From contig CAJUCN010000013.1 in the NCBI GenBank assembly GCA_910585005.1, positions 13,815 to 77,814 of the forward strand: DNA of 64,000 bases. The letters run 5' to 3'. Positions 40,206 through 49,055 of the stretch are shown here, piece by piece. How positions within the stretch are numbered: position 1 is the stretch's first letter; every line of letters starts with the position of its first letter. Source of the stretch: an uncultured Lachnospiraceae bacterium. Its GTDB lineage: Bacteria; Bacillota; Clostridia; Lachnospirales; Lachnospiraceae. The notes below the pieces were generated by a model. It saw nothing but the letters and a program-made list of their open reading frames with translations, ran no database searches and was not told where the DNA came from. Position numbers and translations under genes: made by a program.

Positions 40206-42866
40206 ATGAGACAATTCACTTCAGATGAACTGAGAAGAACCTGGAAACAATTTTATATAGAGCGGGGACATGTAGATGTAGGAGCAGTTTCCCTTGTATC
40301 TGACGGTTCTACAGGAGTTCTCTTTAATGTGGCGGGAATGCAGCCGCTGATGCCTTATTTACTTGGCCAGAAGCATCCTTTGGGAACCAGATTGTGTAAC
40401 GTGCAGGGGTGTGTCCGCACCAATGATATTGATTCGGTAGGAGATAAGAGCCATGTGACTTTTTTTGAAATGATGGGAAGCTGGAGCCTTGGGGACTATT
40501 TCAAGGAAGAACGCTGTAAGTGGAGTTTTGAACTTTTGACCCAGGTGTTTGGGTTTGATGCAGACCATCTTGCCGCAACCGTGTTTGCTGGAGATGAAAA
40601 TGCACCCAGGGATGAGGAAGGGGCTAAGTACCGTATTGCTTCAGGGTTTAAGAAAGAAAATATTTATTATCTGCCGGCGGAAGATAACTGGTGGGGATTA
40701 GAATACGGGCCTTGTGGGCCGGACAGCGAGATGTTTTATGTATCTGACAGGCCGGACTGTGGTCCTGCCTGCGGGCCGGGCTGTAACTGTGGGAAATACA
40801 CAGAATTAGGAAATGATGTTTTTATGCAGTATGAAAAGCACCATGACGGCAGCCTTACCCCTTTAAAACAAAAAAATGTGGATACCGGATGGGGCTTGGA
40901 GCGTATTTTGGCATTTTTAAACGGTACCAGGGATGTTTATCAAATTGATCTGTTCTCCCCGGTGATTGCTTATATTGAGAAGGTGTCAGGAACGAAGTAT
41001 GCACAGGATGAGAATTTGACAAGGTCTATGAGGATTTTGGCGGACCATATCCGTACCAGTGTGATGCTGATTGGAGATGAGGCAAAGCTTTTGCCTTCCA
41101 ATGTGGGGGCGGGATATGTGCTGCGCCGTCTGATCAGGCGTGCTGTAAGACATGGAAGAGCGCTGAATTTGAAGGTGGAAAATATTATTCAAATAGCAGA
41201 ACTATTCATCGATGATATTTATGCGGAGAGTTACCCTCTTTTAAAGCGAAACAAAGAATTTATCGTTACGGAACTTAAGAAAGAAATGAACCGTTTTGAG
41301 AGCACTTTGGAAAACGGCATGAAAGAATTCCGCAAGATCCTTGATCAGAAGAAGAAAGAGGGTTCCAGTGAAATTGATGGTAAGTCTGCATTTTATTTAT
41401 ATGATACCTTTGGCTTCCCTATTGAACTGACTGTGGAAATGGCACAGGAAGAAGGGCTTAAGGTAGATGAAGAAGGATTTGGCCAGGCAATGGAGGAGCA
41501 AAAGCAAAAGGCAAGGGACAACCAGAATTTCCAGGCAAAACTTTCCACCGGAAATGCGGAGCTTTACGATAGCCTGGATGATTCTATTGCCAGTGAATTT
41601 GTGGGTTATGATGCTTTAACGGCTCAGAGTGACATTGCCGCTATGAGTAACGGAAGTGAATGGACGGATTCTTTAAGCGAAGGGGAAGAAGGAACGGTGA
41701 TTACCTCCAAAACGCCTTTTTATGCCACTATGGGCGGCCAGTGTGGGGATACTGGGATCATTACATGCGGAGAAAGCGAATTCCAGGTGGAAGATACCGT
41801 GAAACTCCCTGGTGATAGATTCGGGCATGTTGGTAAGGTAGTAAAAGGAAGACTGAAAACAGGGGATATGGCGACGTTGCAGGTAAATGAGGCAAACCGC
41901 AGCGATACCTGTAAAAACCACAGCGCGACCCACCTTCTCCAAAAGGCGCTACGCAATGTTTTGGGGGATCATGTGGAGCAGGCAGGTTCCTTTGTAAACG
42001 GAGACAGATTAAGATTTGATTTCAGTCATTCTTCTGCAATGACCAAAGAAGAACTATCTCAGACGGAGAAGATGGTCAATGATAAAATTGCCCAGTCTTT
42101 TGCGGTAATAACGGAGATTATGAGTATTGAGGACGCAAAGAAGACAGGGGCAATGGCTTTATTTGGCGAAAAATATGGTGAGACGGTGCGTGTGGTTCGG
42201 ATGGGTGACTTTTCCACAGAACTTTGCGGCGGTACGCATGTGGCAAATACGGCGGAGATCCGCTTATTTAAGATCCTTTCCGAAAGCGGCGTAGCGGCAG
42301 GTGTCAGAAGGATCGAAGCTATTACCGGAAACGGTGTGTTAAAGTATTATGACGATATGGAAGAAAGGCTCAGGGAAGCGGCGGAGACAGTTAGGACCAC
42401 GCCTTTAGAGCTGGTTACCAAGCTTTCCCATTTAATGGGGGAATTAAAGGCTTTGCAAAGCGAGAATGAATCCTTAAAGAGCAAGGCTGCCAAAGATGCT
42501 TTAGGGAATGTGATGGATCAGGTAGTGGAAGTAAAAGGTGTAAAATTGCTTGCCACAAAGGTTTCCGGCGTAGATATGAATGGGCTGCGTGATCTTGGCG
42601 ACCAGTTAAAGGCCAAACTGTCTGAAGGCGTAGTGGTGCTTATTTCTGATGTGGATGGCAAAGTGAACATGGTAGCCATGGCAACCGACGGCGCAATGAA
42701 ACAGGGGGCACATGCAGGGAATCTGATCAAAGGCATTGCGGCATTGGTTGGCGGAGGCGGAGGCGGACGTCCGAATATGGCCCAGGCCGGGGGGAAGAAC
42801 CCGGCGGGGATAGAGAAGGCGGTTGCGGAAGCACAGAAAGTTTTGGAATCACAGATTTCGATTTAG
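40206..42866 (+). CDS. alaS: Alanyl-tRNA synthetase
   Basis: The 886-residue enzyme has the class II catalytic core at the start (DVGAVSLVSDGSTGVLFNVAGMQ; ERGH), the editing domain with HSATHLLQKALR and CGGTHV zinc-binding motifs at about residues 572-684, and a C-terminal DHHA1 domain ending in a Gly-rich GGGGGGRPNMAQAGG motif that contacts tRNA. It attaches Ala and hydrolyses mischarged Ser/Gly-tRNA-Ala. GAGGAG (40193-40198) is 7 nt before ATG 40206. It closely follows glyS. The linker between core and editing domains appears normal. Confidence 0.97.
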   Translation: MRQFTSDELRRTWKQFYIERGHVDVGAVSLVSDGSTGVLFNVAGMQPLMPYLLGQKHPLGTRLCNVQGCVRTNDIDSVGDKSHVTFFEMMGSWSLGDYFKEERCKWSFELLTQVFGFDADHLAATVFAGDENAPRDEEGAKYRIASGFKKENIYYLPAEDNWWGLEYGPCGPDSEMFYVSDRPDCGPACGPGCNCGKYTELGNDVFMQYEKHHDGSLTPLKQKNVDTGWGLERILAFLNGTRDVYQIDLFSPVIAYIEKVSGTKYAQDENLTRSMRILADHIRTSVMLIGDEAKLLPSNVGAGYVLRRLIRRAVRHGRALNLKVENIIQIAELFIDDIYAESYPLLKRNKEFIVTELKKEMNRFESTLENGMKEFRKILDQKKKEGSSEIDGKSAFYLYDTFGFPIELTVEMAQEEGLKVDEEGFGQAMEEQKQKARDNQNFQAKLSTGNAELYDSLDDSIASEFVGYDALTAQSDIAAMSNGSEWTDSLSEGEEGTVITSKTPFYATMGGQCGDTGIITCGESEFQVEDTVKLPGDRFGHVGKVVKGRLKTGDMATLQVNEANRSDTCKNHSATHLLQKALRNVLGDHVEQAGSFVNGDRLRFDFSHSSAMTKEELSQTEKMVNDKIAQSFAVITEIMSIEDAKKTGAMALFGEKYGETVRVVRMGDFSTELCGGTHVANTAEIRLFKILSESGVAAGVRRIEAITGNGVLKYYDDMEERLREAAETVRTTPLELVTKLSHLMGELKALQSENESLKSKAAKDALGNVMDQVVEVKGVKLLATKVSGVDMNGLRDLGDQLKAKLSEGVVVLISDVDGKVNMVAMATDGAMKQGAHAGNLIKGIAALVGGGGGGRPNMAQAGGKNPAGIEKAVAEAQKVLESQISI

Positions 42867-42916
42867 TTCCTGTGAAATAGTTTTCTAAAAAAATTGGTAT
42901 AAAATAAAAATCAGGA

Positions 42917-42944
42917 TTGACGGACAGGAATTATGTGGTATAAT
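42917..42944 (+). promoter_or_regulatory. Promoter for rpsU
   Basis: TTGACG (42917-42922), 16 nt spacer, TATAAT (42939-42944). The leader is about 95 nt and holds a short CAGTC...GACTG hairpin (about 42999-43024) just before the ribosome binding site. Confidence 0.85.
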
Positions 42945-43045
42945 TATGCTTGTGTATATAAGTGCACATGCATGTATCATGCATAAAAATAAACCCAATC
43001 AGTCGATGTTGCGAGGAAGGGACTGAAGGGAGGTCAGGGTGTAGG

Positions 43046-43222
43046 ATGTCAAACGTAATCGTAAAAGAGAACGAGACTTTAGACAGCGCTTTACGTCGTT
43101 TTAAAAGAAGCTGTGCGAAGGCTGGTATTCAGCAGGAGATTCGCAAGAGGGAACATTACGAGAAACCTAGCGTAAGACGTAAAAAGAAATCTGAAGCGGC
43201 AAGAAAACGTAAATACAATTAG
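43046..43222 (+). CDS. rpsU: 30S ribosomal protein S21
   Basis: The 58-residue basic protein (MSNVIVKENETLDSALRRFK ... RRKKKSEAARKRKYN) is bS21, a late-joining small-subunit protein near the anti-Shine-Dalgarno site. The length is exactly that of Clostridial S21. The ATG at 43046 was chosen because this is the family start; a longer open frame upstream (from 42962) is leader sequence. It has its own strong promoter and is followed 14 nt after its stop by a terminator, so it is monocistronic. Confidence 0.97.
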   Translation: MSNVIVKENETLDSALRRFKRSCAKAGIQQEIRKREHYEKPSVRRKKKSEAARKRKYN

Positions 43223-43236
43223 AGTGCGTACTTGGT

Positions 43237-43268
43237 AAAGTCCCTGTTTATAATCAGGGACTTTCTTG
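43237..43268 (+). terminator. Terminator after rpsU
   Basis: Perfect 10-bp stem AAAGTCCCTG (43237-43246) / CAGGGACTTT (43255-43264), loop TTTATAAT, then CTTG. Confidence 0.9.
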
Positions 43269-43386
43269 TCATATAGGAAAGTTCTTGGAATTTCTTCTAT
43301 GACAAAATTTATTTCAAAGTTGAAGAAAAAAAGGAAGATTTCACGTTATAGCTTTTGAAAAGTTTTTGGCGAGGGGAGAAAAGGCT

Positions 43387-43980
43387 ATGTGGTCGAAAGA
43401 ATTTTTTGGAACAGACATTTATCATTTGGTGGCAGCATTTATCGTTTACAGTGTTATGGGCTGGGTGGTAGAATCCATTTATATGTCATTTTGTAACCGG
43501 AAACTGACGAACCGGGGATTTGCAAGAGGGCCGTTTTGTCCGATCTATGGATTTGGCGGAGTGGTGGGGTATTTGATTTTGCATCCTCTCAGCAATAATC
43601 TGATTGCCCTTTATTTTGCAGGGGCGGTACTTGCAACTGCATTTGAGTACCTGGTAGGCAGGCTGATGATGAAGCTGTTTGGCGAGGTCTGGTGGGATTA
43701 CAACGAAAAGCCCTGTAATTATCAGGGCATCATTTGCTTAGAGAGTACGATCGCATGGGGCTTTTATGCGATCATCATTATCACTTTCCTGCATTCTAAA
43801 ATACTCGGTTTTGTGGACATGTATAACAGGCAGTGGGGAATTAGAGCGTGTAAAGTGGTTCTGTTTTTGGTGACTGTCGATTACATAATCAAGCTTATGA
43901 ACGTTTTCCATATCAGCCTGAAGGAGCAAAAAGAAAAATTGGCGGAAGCCTATCATTCTTTCCGGGCAAGATGGTATTAA
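43387..43980 (+). CDS. CmpB-family putative ABC transporter permease
   Basis: The 197-residue membrane protein has four to five hydrophobic helices and the conserved start of the ABC_trans_CmpB family: YSVMGWVVESIYMSFCNRKLTNRGFARGPFCPIYGFGG near residues 23-60, and WWDYNEKPCNYQGIICLEST near residue 105. The family is listed as 'putative ABC transporter permease' but no ATPase gene is adjacent, and its function is unknown. The ATG at 43387 has GGGGAG about 9 nt upstream; an upstream TTG start at 43366 is less likely. A D-alanyl-D-alanine carboxypeptidase gene follows 71 nt later. Confidence 0.82.
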   Translation: MWSKEFFGTDIYHLVAAFIVYSVMGWVVESIYMSFCNRKLTNRGFARGPFCPIYGFGGVVGYLILHPLSNNLIALYFAGAVLATAFEYLVGRLMMKLFGEVWWDYNEKPCNYQGIICLESTIAWGFYAIIIITFLHSKILGFVDMYNRQWGIRACKVVLFLVTVDYIIKLMNVFHISLKEQKEKLAEAYHSFRARWY

Positions 43981-44051
43981 GAAGGACTTGCATTTTAAAA
44001 TAAAATAGAACATATCCATAGTAGTAGAATACATAAGGGGAGAGCAATCAC

Positions 44052-45218
44052 ATGAACAGATTTTTTAAAATGACCCTGTGCTATGCGGTATGTTTTATTT
44101 TTTTGCTGATGACGCCGCTTACGGTGTGGGCGGCGCCGGAGATCGAAGCGCCGTCTTACATCCTGATGGAGGCTTCCACTGGTCAGGTCATATGTGAAAA
44201 AGACGCCGACCAGCGCAGAAGCCCGGCAAGCATTACCAAGATCATGACGTTGCTGGTGATCTATGATCATTTAGGAAGCGGAAGGATCCGTCTTGACAGT
44301 GAAGTCATGACAAGCGCCTATGCAAAGTCTATGGGTGGGTCACAGGTGTTTTTGGAAGAAGGAGAAATACAGACTCTTGAAACCATCATCAAATGTATTG
44401 CTGTGGCATCAGGAAATGATGCCAGTGTGGCGGCAGCGGAATTTATTGCCGGAAGCGAACAGGAATTTGTGGCGATGATGAATAAGCGGGCGGAAGATAT
44501 GGGGCTTAAGAACACTCATTTTGAGGATTGTTGTGGGCTTAGTGAATCGGATAACCATTACACTTGTGCAAAAGATGTGGCGCTGATGTCTAAGGAACTG
44601 ATCACAAAGTATCCCCAGGTGCTGGAATATACCAAAATATGGATGGAGGATATCACCCATGTGACGAACCAGGGCAGTTCCACATTTACACTTTCCAGTA
44701 CTAACAAACTGCTTAAAATGTATGAGTGGACTACGGGACTGAAAACTGGTTCTACAAGTAAGGCATTGTATTGCCTTTCCGCTACGGCAAGTAAGGATCA
44801 TATTGATCTGATCGGGGTAGTCATGGGCTCTCCAAGCAATAAAACGCGGTTTCGGGATGCGATGGCGCTTCTGGACTATGGATACAGTGTGAGTGCGCTG
44901 TATGAAGATCCCAACAGCGAAAAGCTTCCCACATTACCGGTAAAAGGCGGGGTGTCAGAGGAGGCGGTATTGATTTACAAAGAGCCTTTCCGATACCTGG
45001 ATATTCAAGGAAGTGACCTTGGAAGCATTGAAAAGATTATTTCCCTGCCGGAATCGGTGGATGCCCCTATAAAGCGGGGGGATGCGGTAGGAGAAGCGGT
45101 ATATACGCTGAATGGGAAACGGATAGGAAGTGTGTCGATTTTATCTGACCTAACGATAGAGAAAGCCGGATATAAGGATTATCTGATAAAAGTGTGGAAA
45201 TTGTTTTGCGGTTTTTAA
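44052..45218 (+). CDS. D-alanyl-D-alanine carboxypeptidase (PBP5/DacF family)
   Basis: The 388-residue penicillin-binding protein removes the terminal D-Ala from peptidoglycan pentapeptides. A signal peptide (residues 1-28, cut after VWA) is followed by the three active-site motifs: SxxK at Ser60-Lys63 (SPASITKIM), SGN at 120-122 and KTG at 231-233. The C-terminal PBP5 beta domain and a final amphipathic helix (DYLIKVWKLFCGF) that anchors the protein in the membrane are present. ATG 44052 has GGGGAG upstream. This is one of two DacF-like genes in the window. Confidence 0.95.
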   Translation: MNRFFKMTLCYAVCFIFLLMTPLTVWAAPEIEAPSYILMEASTGQVICEKDADQRRSPASITKIMTLLVIYDHLGSGRIRLDSEVMTSAYAKSMGGSQVFLEEGEIQTLETIIKCIAVASGNDASVAAAEFIAGSEQEFVAMMNKRAEDMGLKNTHFEDCCGLSESDNHYTCAKDVALMSKELITKYPQVLEYTKIWMEDITHVTNQGSSTFTLSSTNKLLKMYEWTTGLKTGSTSKALYCLSATASKDHIDLIGVVMGSPSNKTRFRDAMALLDYGYSVSALYEDPNSEKLPTLPVKGGVSEEAVLIYKEPFRYLDIQGSDLGSIEKIISLPESVDAPIKRGDAVGEAVYTLNGKRIGSVSILSDLTIEKAGYKDYLIKVWKLFCGF

Positions 45219-45266
45219 ATCTTGTGGTAAGATGTTAGAAGACATTTTTTGTGGGAAGGTTAAACA

Positions 45267-46130
45267 ATGCTGATGATTTTACTTGGGGCAGCATCCGTTC
45301 TGGCAGTTTTTTTCTTATTTGTCATGGCGGTTGACTGTAACCGCTTTACCATAAGGGAATACCATTGCAGTGACAAACGTCTGAAGAAGGACATGAAAAT
45401 AGTCCTTCTTTCAGACTTGCATAATAAATCCTTTGGGAAGGATAACGGGAAGTTGATTGCTGCAATTGACAGGATCCATCCTGACTTGGTCTTAATTGCC
45501 GGAGATATGTATACGGCCCTCAGGCATCCGGAGACAAAGACAGCGCAAAAATTAATAGAAGATCTTGCCGTTCGCTATCCTGTTTATTATGGCAATGGGA
45601 ATCATGAACATAAGACAAGCCTTTACCCAGAGGAATACGGGAATGTTTACCGGGATTATGCAGAATACTTAAAAAGCCTGAAAGTACGGCATTTGGTTAA
45701 CCAAAAGGTATCGCTTACTAAGCTGGGGCTGGCTATCTATGGGCTAGGGCCGGACAGAGCGTATTATCAGAAATTTAAAAAGAAAGAAATGGATGGAACT
45801 TATTTAAATAAACTCCTCGGAAAGCCGGATGCTTCGGAATTTTCCGTGCTGATAGCCCACAACCCGGATTATTTTGAGGAATATGCGGCGTGGGGGGCGG
45901 ATCTGGTGGTATCTGGCCATGTACATGGCGGTCTTATGAGGCTGCCTGTTTTAGGTGGCGTTATTTCTCCTGCTATGCGGCTTTTTCCGAAATATGATGG
46001 GGGGATTTTTAAGGAAGGCGGCTCAGTAATGATCCTGAGCAGGGGACTGGGAACGCATACCTTACCGATCCGTATTTTTAACCCGGGGGAGTTGGTGGTC
46101 ATCGGGCTTCATCCACGGGATAAGGGTTAG
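45267..46130 (+). CDS. Membrane-anchored metallophosphoesterase (YaeI/YkuE-like)
   Basis: The 287-residue protein has an N-terminal hydrophobic anchor (residues 2-21), then the calcineurin-like phosphoesterase motifs: LSDLHN, AGDMY, GNHEH, AHNPD and SGHVHGG, which bind two metal ions. It is likely on the outer face of the membrane and hydrolyses a phosphodiester or lipid pyrophosphate; YaeI-type enzymes of E. coli and YkuE of Bacillus are related. The substrate is not known here. It follows a carboxypeptidase gene by 48 nt, so cell-envelope metabolism is the likely context. Confidence 0.9.
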   Translation: MLMILLGAASVLAVFFLFVMAVDCNRFTIREYHCSDKRLKKDMKIVLLSDLHNKSFGKDNGKLIAAIDRIHPDLVLIAGDMYTALRHPETKTAQKLIEDLAVRYPVYYGNGNHEHKTSLYPEEYGNVYRDYAEYLKSLKVRHLVNQKVSLTKLGLAIYGLGPDRAYYQKFKKKEMDGTYLNKLLGKPDASEFSVLIAHNPDYFEEYAAWGADLVVSGHVHGGLMRLPVLGGVISPAMRLFPKYDGGIFKEGGSVMILSRGLGTHTLPIRIFNPGELVVIGLHPRDKG

Positions 46131-46146
46131 CCGTTATATGGTGGAT

Positions 46147-46175
46147 TTGACTGTTAAAATGATAAATGATAGAAT
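46147..46175 (+). promoter_or_regulatory. Promoter for scpAB
   Basis: TTGACT (46147-46152), 17 nt spacer, TAGAAT (46170-46175). Confidence 0.75.
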
Positions 46176-46221
46176 GTGAACGGGCAAAAAGCATGCCTTT
46201 TGTGTGTAAAGGAGCCGGAAA

Positions 46222-46983
46222 ATGGCATTGTCAGTAAAATTACAGGCTTTTGAAGGGCCGCTGGATCTTCTGCTGCATTTGATAGAAAAAAACAAAGTAG
46301 ATATTTATGATATTCCTATTGTGGAAATAACGGAGCAGTATTTGGAATACATCAAAGCCATGGAAAACCAGGATATGAATGTGATGAGCGAGTTTTTGGT
46401 CATGGCGGCTACCCTTTTGGACATTAAGTGTAAAATGCTCCTTCCCAAGGAAGTCAATGAAGAGGGAGAAGAGGAAGATCCGAGAGCGGAACTGGTACAG
46501 AAACTGTTAGAATACAAAATGTATAAATATATGTCCTATGAGCTTAAGGACAGGCAGGTAGATGCGGCAAGGACCCTGTTTAAGGAAAAAACGCTGCCGA
46601 AGGAAATTGAAGATTACAAGCCGCCTGTGGATATGAAAGAACTTTTAGGGGATGCGGATCTTGGAAAGTTACAGGAGCTTTTCAAAATGGTCATGCGTAG
46701 GCAGGAGGACAAGATTGACCCGGTAAGAAGCAAATTTGGGGAGATCGAGAAGGATGAAGTGGATATGGACAGCAAGACAGCTTATGTGGAGGATTACATC
46801 AGCCAGCATCGCACTTTCAGTTTCCGTGAACTGCTCGAAAAGCAGAGGAGCAAAATGGAAATTATAGTAACATTTCTAGTAGTATTGGAAATGATGAAAA
46901 TAGGAAAGATTTCCATTGTGCAGGAAGATACCTTTCAGGATATCATGATTATTTCAAATGAACGGGGGATCAGCGTTGGATAA
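46222..46983 (+). CDS. scpA: Segregation and condensation protein ScpA
   Basis: The 253-residue kleisin subunit starts with the typical LSVKLQAFEGPLDLLLHLIEKNKVDIYDIPI (SMC-binding helices), continues through a charged linker (residues 75-170) and ends in a winged helix (KMEIIVTFLVVLEMMKIGKI) that contacts the SMC head. With ScpB and SMC it forms the condensin that compacts and segregates the chromosome. ATG 46222 has AAAGGAG upstream. Its end overlaps the start of scpB. Confidence 0.97.
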   Translation: MALSVKLQAFEGPLDLLLHLIEKNKVDIYDIPIVEITEQYLEYIKAMENQDMNVMSEFLVMAATLLDIKCKMLLPKEVNEEGEEEDPRAELVQKLLEYKMYKYMSYELKDRQVDAARTLFKEKTLPKEIEDYKPPVDMKELLGDADLGKLQELFKMVMRRQEDKIDPVRSKFGEIEKDEVDMDSKTAYVEDYISQHRTFSFRELLEKQRSKMEIIVTFLVVLEMMKIGKISIVQEDTFQDIMIISNERGISVG

Positions 46984-47545
46984 GCAAAAAAAGAAAGCAA
47001 TTCTTGAGGCAATTCTTTTTACCATGGGAGAATCCGTGGAGGTAGAGAGACTTGCATCTGTAATTGAAGAAGATAAAAAGGTGACAAGAGAGCTGCTCTT
47101 AGAGCTTAAAGAAGAATACGAACAAAAGGAATGCGGGATCACTTTAATGGAGCTTGAAGGTTCTTTCCAAATGTGTACCAGGGCGGAAATGTATGAGTAT
47201 TTGATCAAGATTGCCAAGACGCCCAGAAAGTATGTGCTTACGGATACCTTATTGGAAACCTTGTCTATCATTGCATATAAACAGCCTATCACCAGGGCGG
47301 AAATCGAGAAGATCCGTGGGGTAAGCTGTGACCATGCGGTAAACAGGCTGGTGGAGTTTGGACTGATTGGCGAGGTGGGCAGGATGGACGCACCAGGGCG
47401 CCCGCTCCTGTTTGGAACGACAGAGGAATTCCTGCGCAGCTTTGGTGTAAAATCATTGGAAGAACTTCCTGAGCTGTCTGCCGTACAGATGGAAGAGTTT
47501 AAAATCCAGGCGGAGCAGGAAGCGAATGTCCAGCTTGATATTTAA
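46976..47545 (+). CDS. scpB: Segregation and condensation protein ScpB
   Basis: The 189-residue protein contains the two tandem winged-helix domains of ScpB (KKAILEAILFTMGESVEVERLA; LETLSIIAYKQPITRAEIEKIRG; LVEFGLIGEVGRMDAPGRPLLFGTT). It dimerises on ScpA in the SMC complex. I propose TTG 46976 as start, with GGGGG (46964-46968) 7 nt upstream, 8 nt inside scpA; ATG 46958 is an alternative adding six residues. Its stop codon overlaps, tail to tail, the stop codon of the carboxypeptidase gene on the other strand, so no terminator separates them. Confidence 0.94.
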   Translation: MDKQKKKAILEAILFTMGESVEVERLASVIEEDKKVTRELLLELKEEYEQKECGITLMELEGSFQMCTRAEMYEYLIKIAKTPRKYVLTDTLLETLSIIAYKQPITRAEIEKIRGVSCDHAVNRLVEFGLIGEVGRMDAPGRPLLFGTTEEFLRSFGVKSLEELPELSAVQMEEFKIQAEQEANVQLDI

Positions 47546-48831
47546 TAAATACTAAACCGTTTAAGAACCTGCCGGATGCACCAGGGATAGTTAATGGCAG
47601 GCACATCCTGGGCGGTCAAAATATATTCTACCAAATAAGGGCTGCCGTCCACCAAATAGCGGATGCGCCCTATTTCTGTATTTGCCGTTACAGGGGCAGT
47701 CAGTTCGTCTTCCATCTGGAATTCCACTTGGATCTGTTCATTTTTCCTTAGAAGGAGCCCTTTTGACGAGCTGGAATCGGTCAAAGGGTCATCACGCTGG
47801 ATCTTTACATTTGTATATGCGGTAGAATCAAGATCGTCCACTTGACCGCCGGAGACTGGAATTGGTTTTAGGGTGGAGGCGTCATATAGAACTTCGTCAA
47901 TACGGTGGTATTCAAAATGATCCAGGCCATAATTCATCAGGTTTTTGGTATCGCTCCATTTGTAGGTTTTGTGGTTAGGCCAACCGCAGGCCAGCAATGC
48001 AACCACGAAGGTCCGCTGCCCGTTTCTTAAAGCGCCTACATAGCAGTATCCTGCATTTCCGGTAAAACCGGTTTTGCCGGAAAGGGCGCCTTCCATCATA
48101 CCAAGAAAGGCATTGTGGTTATTACAGTTGAAATTTCTTCCCGTGGAAACGTATTCCCCATCTTTTTCCTGATAGCTGTGAAAGGAGTAGGAGGCAGCCC
48201 GGGTGATTTCGAGGAATGCTTCCTTTTTGGGGGAATCCATAATACAGTAAGACATCATACGGGCCAGGTCGGAGGCAGTGGTGGAATGGGATTTTACATT
48301 GCCGTCTTCTGTAGTTACTGTGGCATCCAGACCGTTAGGCGTGATAAAATAGGTATCGAAACAGCCGATGTCCCGCGCTTTCTGGTTCATCATATCTGCA
48401 AAGTTTTCTGTGCTGCCTGCAATATGCTCCGCAATAACAACTGCAGCATCGTTGTGGGATTCCAACATCAAAGAATAGAGGAGATCTTTTAGTTTGAAAG
48501 CTTCCCCTGCTTTTACATGGAGCTTTACTTTGGGCATGGAGGAAGCATAGGAGGAGGCGATAGCATAGTCGTCCATATTTCCGTATTCCAGTGCCAGGAT
48601 ACAGGTCATGATCTTAGTGGTGCTGGCCATGGGAAGGATCTGGTCGCCTTCTTTTTGGTACAAGATCCGCCCGGAATCAGCGTCCATCAACACGGCAGAT
48701 TTGGCATATAGTTTTAAAGCGCTGTCATTTTGATCCGCATTTTGTGCATAAACAGAAGGCAGTGAGGAGAAAAATGTAAAAGATAACACAATTATTAATA
48801 GTAGGGAAAAAAATAATTTTGTATATTTCAT
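47542..48831 (-). CDS. D-alanyl-D-alanine carboxypeptidase (DacF type)
   Basis: The 429-residue enzyme has a signal peptide (residues 1-29, ending SVYA), then the motifs SxxK at Ser70-Lys73 (MASTTKIM), SxN at Ser125-Asn127 (ESHNDA) and KTG at 253-255. The C-terminal domain follows, ending without an obvious amphipathic anchor. It trims peptidoglycan stem peptides outside the membrane. I place the start at ATG 48831 because it gives a canonical signal peptide; the open frame extends upstream to 48939 but that adds 36 residues ahead of the signal, with no clear ribosome binding site at either. It is convergent with scpB, sharing the overlapping stop region. Confidence 0.93.
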   Translation of the reverse strand: MKYTKLFFSLLLIIVLSFTFFSSLPSVYAQNADQNDSALKLYAKSAVLMDADSGRILYQKEGDQILPMASTTKIMTCILALEYGNMDDYAIASSYASSMPKVKLHVKAGEAFKLKDLLYSLMLESHNDAAVVIAEHIAGSTENFADMMNQKARDIGCFDTYFITPNGLDATVTTEDGNVKSHSTTASDLARMMSYCIMDSPKKEAFLEITRAASYSFHSYQEKDGEYVSTGRNFNCNNHNAFLGMMEGALSGKTGFTGNAGYCYVGALRNGQRTFVVALLACGWPNHKTYKWSDTKNLMNYGLDHFEYHRIDEVLYDASTLKPIPVSGGQVDDLDSTAYTNVKIQRDDPLTDSSSSKGLLLRKNEQIQVEFQMEDELTAPVTANTEIGRIRYLVDGSPYLVEYILTAQDVPAINYPWCIRQVLKRFSIY

Positions 48832-48946
48832 AGGCTCTTTCAGAAAAATAGTCTTTTCCCAATATATGTTTTTTTGGAAAGAAAATATGCTTTTTAAACG
48901 CCCGGGGAGAAAAACCGAAAATTTTTCAAATTTTTTCATTTTGTTC

Positions 48947-48975
48947 TTTGCGGTTTTCTACATTTGTGATATACT
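48947..48975 (+). promoter_or_regulatory. Promoter for Na+-pump decarboxylase operon
   Basis: TTTGCG (48947-48952), 17 nt spacer, TATACT (48970-48975); about 80 nt before the first operon gene. Confidence 0.6.
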
Positions 48976-49055
48976 TCTATAGACTAATTATGGGGAGACT
49001 ATGCCCCGTGAACAGAGTTATTATTTATTTAATATAAAATGGAGGGCTGAAAAAC

